The position numbers were made by a program, and so were the translations under genes. Positions 61,327-64,000 of a stretch of DNA of 64,000 bases are shown one piece after another; positions within the stretch are counted from its first letter, which is position 1; each line of letters begins with the position of its first letter. The stretch is from the NCBI GenBank assembly GCA_037042915.1, contig CM073195.1, positions 3,968,001 to 4,032,000 on the forward strand. The letters run 5' to 3'. Below the pieces are notes generated by a model, which made no database searches, was not told where the DNA came from, and was given only the letters and a program-made list of their open reading frames with translations. Source of the DNA: Auricularia sp. M13. Its lineage: Eukaryota; Basidiomycota; Agaricomycetes; Auriculariales; Auriculariaceae.

Positions 61327-61968
61327 AGGCCCATCATCTCCCTGAACGTCGCCCTCCCCCGTAATGATCAACGTGCTCCGCTTCCTCGTCCACGCCTCCC
61401 CGAGTCTCGATGTAGCCGCTTGCAATGATTCTACCTTCACATTTGAGCTCTTCTTCTAATATACCTCTTCGCCTGCCTTGCCACATCAGGCCGTTCGATT
61501 AACGCAAATACTGTACATTGCCGAGCTTGCGAGGGAGCATTCGTGAGGATAGCGGTCGGACAAATTCGTATTTAGACAAGTCATACTGTGACAAGCACGC
61601 GTGCTAGGCGTCGGTACACGAGAATCGGAGCTCTGCGCGAAGCCCGAGTACCGTCTAAGTGGAAATCCGCGGCATTAGATAATGAGCCGGTGCTCTACCA
61701 GGATGCACGTATATACCATGCCAGACTGGGTCGTCGAACTCGTCTACGCCGTCAAAGAGACGCAAGAAACGGCGGGGGGCGGCCATGCTGACTGGCGTAG
61801 ACGACGGTGTCCTGTGGCTCCCCACACAACTCGAGACGTTCGAGGTCCGGCATCTTTGGGGTAAGGCGCCCTCCGGTTGAAGATGGCAGCGACGTCCGCG
61901 GGGAGAGCAGGACGCGCAGCGTGCGGATGTGGCGAAGGCGGCCGCGAGAGCGTGCGTCAGCGTCCTGG
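61327..61968. other. Intergenic
   Basis: No gene was recognised. A minus-strand frame at 61680-61760 (FDDPVWHGIYVHPG) may be the last part of the F-box-like relic upstream of it. Confidence 0.35.
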
Positions 61969-62990
61969 TTAAATGTGACGGCCAGCTGGCGCCGTGCATG
62001 GTGAGCACTGCGCACGACTCGGACGCCAGCGCCGGGCGTCCGGGCGTGCCAAAATCCAGATATTGTCCTTTGCGGCGACTAAGTTGCGCACGATGCCCGA
62101 GTCAGCATCCACCTTAAGGCACACTCCAGTTGCGAGACCATATTGGGCCACGGCTAGTCCAGCGCTTCGATCATGGTTCATCACTGCTCCGACCCGTGAG
62201 GAAGGGAGACCCCTCGCCGTCCAGCCCACCCGCTTGAGATACGCGGCGGCGTGGAGAAGTTGCGCGCCGTGCATGAATGCATATGTGTCGTCGATTTTCG
62301 GCGAGAGGTGGAACTCTTCCAATCCGAGACTCTGCGCGTCGTCGTCCATCAGATGCTCCAAGATGCTGATGTTCAGCGTGATGAGATTGAGCACGGCGAG
62401 CAGCGGGAAGAGGCTGAAGAGTGTCCGGACATTGGGCACAGTGACTTTGTCGAGCTGCAGACACAGTCGTTACGTCAACCGGGAAGTCGTCCATTCACTT
62501 CAGGGCGCGCATCTTCACCTGGATTCCGCACAGGTCGAGTGTGCGCAATCGTGGGGTGGTATCTGGCGTCGCCCAATACTGCCGTACACGCAGCTCCTCG
62601 ATATCCCGGGGCTCTTTAGCGGGATTCGGTCAAAAGGTGCCCCCGGGCGGAGATTGGCGGGAAAATGCATGCCGAAATGGCGCAGACAGGGACGCCTTCA
62701 CCCTTGAAGGCATCTACGAGGGGTCTCCAAGACGGATGGTGAGCGCGACGAGGCACAGCTGCCGCTCATAGACAAGTTCGAGGGCCGCGTCCACGCAATC
62801 ACCAGAATCGCAGAAGAGATCCATGGGCAATGGGCCCGCATCGCTGACTCGCTAAAGTATCAGGTAGAAAAAATCAAGGCCAGCCAAGCCGGAGAGCGTG
62901 ACGTCGTTCCGGCAAAGAGTTGAAGAAGTGAGAGCGATAGAGCGCCAGAGTCTGCTAATCCTAGAGACCGTGTTCATCGAGTACGGCGAT
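61969..62990 (-). pseudogene. F-box/LRR-like gene remnant
   Basis: Near 62980 the minus strand reads VSRISRLWRSIALTSSTL, the second half of an F-box. Leucine-rich pieces follow (ATPDTTPRLRTLDLCGIQ near 62550, TLFSLFPLLAVLNLITLNI near 62410). They lie in different frames with stops between and no good splice sites. It is probably a decayed member of the F-box family represented intact at 11.5-14.4 kb. Confidence 0.45.
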
Positions 62991-63099
62991 GAGCGTGTCC
63001 ATGTTCGTCGGCGCCGCGCGCGATCGCGCGACGCGGTCCGGCGGCGGCCATGCTGGTTCAGACATGTCGGGAGTAAGAGCCAATACGGGCGGCAGTCAA

Positions 63100-63991
63100 G
63101 TGATAGGTTTGAACGCGTTCCTGTTCGATATATACCATCCCCGCAGTGGCATTCATGTTCGTTCTCGACGGCCGCGAATGCGAAGCCCTGGCTGGCGCAA
63201 TGCGACGTGCAGTTGTTCCGGAGTGTTATCCGGGAGCGAGTTGGCCTGCGAGTCGCGTAGCACGATCCGCCATGTCGACCGCGCAGCTGGCTATCGTGAC
63301 CCATCCCGGAGGGAGCACAACTGGCGCGGTGTGTTCTGAATCCGCCGTATACAGCGTTATCCTCCAGCCAGCCCCGCATTTCTGAGTGGGATCGCCCGAT
63401 CAAGGAAAATATCCCTGTCAGCGTGGAATGCGATATGTCCGACAAGACTGAATGGACTACATCGCAATCGGACGCTGGTACCGACTCCAGATAAGGATCG
63501 ACTCCCTTGCCGCAGACACCTAGTACTATATGAGCATACAATCAAGGTGTCGATGTACTCGTTTAGGACGCGATGGAAATCGCACATGCGGCGCTCAAGA
63601 CCGTCTTCCAGGATATCAGTCGTTTTTTTGTAACCCCTCTAGGACTAACTAACTGATCTGCTTCCGGACTTACTGAGGTCGATCGATGCAGATCTGGACC
63701 AGGCGTGATTGAGGCTGAGGCCAGTGAACGGGTAATGTTCAGATGATTGGCTGGGCTCCTGTGATGCTCGGCAAGGTGTCGATGTCGCACTCGTGATATC
63801 CCGGAAGCAAAATGTGAAGACCCCTTGGGCGTGACGAGGAGAGGAAGCATGGTCGTGAGCATGGTGAACAGTAGCATTCCCATGAATCCAGGTGATATTC
63901 CATAGACGCGCCAGCCGATGGGCAAGCGGAGGTCGGCCACAGCGCGTGCGGCGCTGGCAACAAGAAGAGGCGTGACGAGGAGAGGAAGCAT
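63100..63991 (-). pseudogene. WSC gene remnant closely related to the 49.3-kb copy
   Basis: From 63991 the minus strand reads a signal peptide (MLPLLVTPLLVASAARAVAD) and the first WSC residues (LRLPIGWRV). It is then interrupted by roughly 400 bp of unrelated sequence. The rest of WSC1 follows from about 63520 (VCGKGVDPYLESVPASDCDV), and then part of WSC2 ending HECHCG. The first 22 bases of the coding sequence recur inside the inserted part (63830-63857), a short direct duplication about 138 bp downstream. The locus is truncated after mid-WSC2. Confidence 0.8.
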
Positions 63992-64000
63992 GGTCGTGCA

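Overview
The window is nuclear DNA of a filamentous basidiomycete, most likely an Agaricomycete. Genes are dense and intron-rich, with mostly 45-60 nt introns. Several families present are characteristic of mushroom-forming fungi: DUF6535 membrane proteins, F-box proteins with degenerate leucine-rich tails, WSC and CBM1 modules, an MLKL-NTD-like/NB-ARC/TPR receptor and a tiny CGHSY-type Cys-rich protein. No rRNA, tRNA, CRISPR array or retroelement was recognised.

Housekeeping genes form islands. EXO1 (5' end cut by the window) is at 1-3200 (+), ROT1 at 17176-18454 (-), an EB1/Bim1/Mal3 orthologue at 26674-27692 (+), XPB/Rad25 (TFIIH helicase) at 45494-48440 (-), and a UBC1-type E2 with a UBA domain at 54131-56304 (+). 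A small six-exon Cys-rich protein lies at 60821-61326 (+). Four introns in three of these genes have GC-AG ends, and EXO1, ROT1 and UBC1 each carry one intron far longer than the rest.

Accessory genes lie between the islands. A secreted protein with five WSC and four CBM1 modules (5928-9178, -) has an inverted, decayed partial copy 30 kb away (38080-39642, +). Two further WSC relatives are broken (49271-50588, + and 63100-63991, -). Four SDR genes plus a fragment are spread over 29.4-45.1 kb. Two convergent F-box genes (11.5-14.4 kb), a decayed NLR-like locus (20.4-23.6 kb), a DUF6535 gene (35.4-37.6 kb) and a secreted protein with Asp runs (24.3-25.6 kb) complete this set.

The most unusual items are a near-perfect 329+329 bp palindrome with a 61 nt loop (30972-31690), a 203-residue protein with six evenly spaced DxFxEFR repeats ahead of a CS/HSP20-like beta domain (4098-4823), the WSC5-CBM1x4 architecture, and the group of GC-AG introns. 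The gene set does not form one pathway. It reads as conserved DNA-repair, secretory, cytoskeletal and ubiquitin genes separated by fast-evolving lineage-specific families that duplicate and decay locally.
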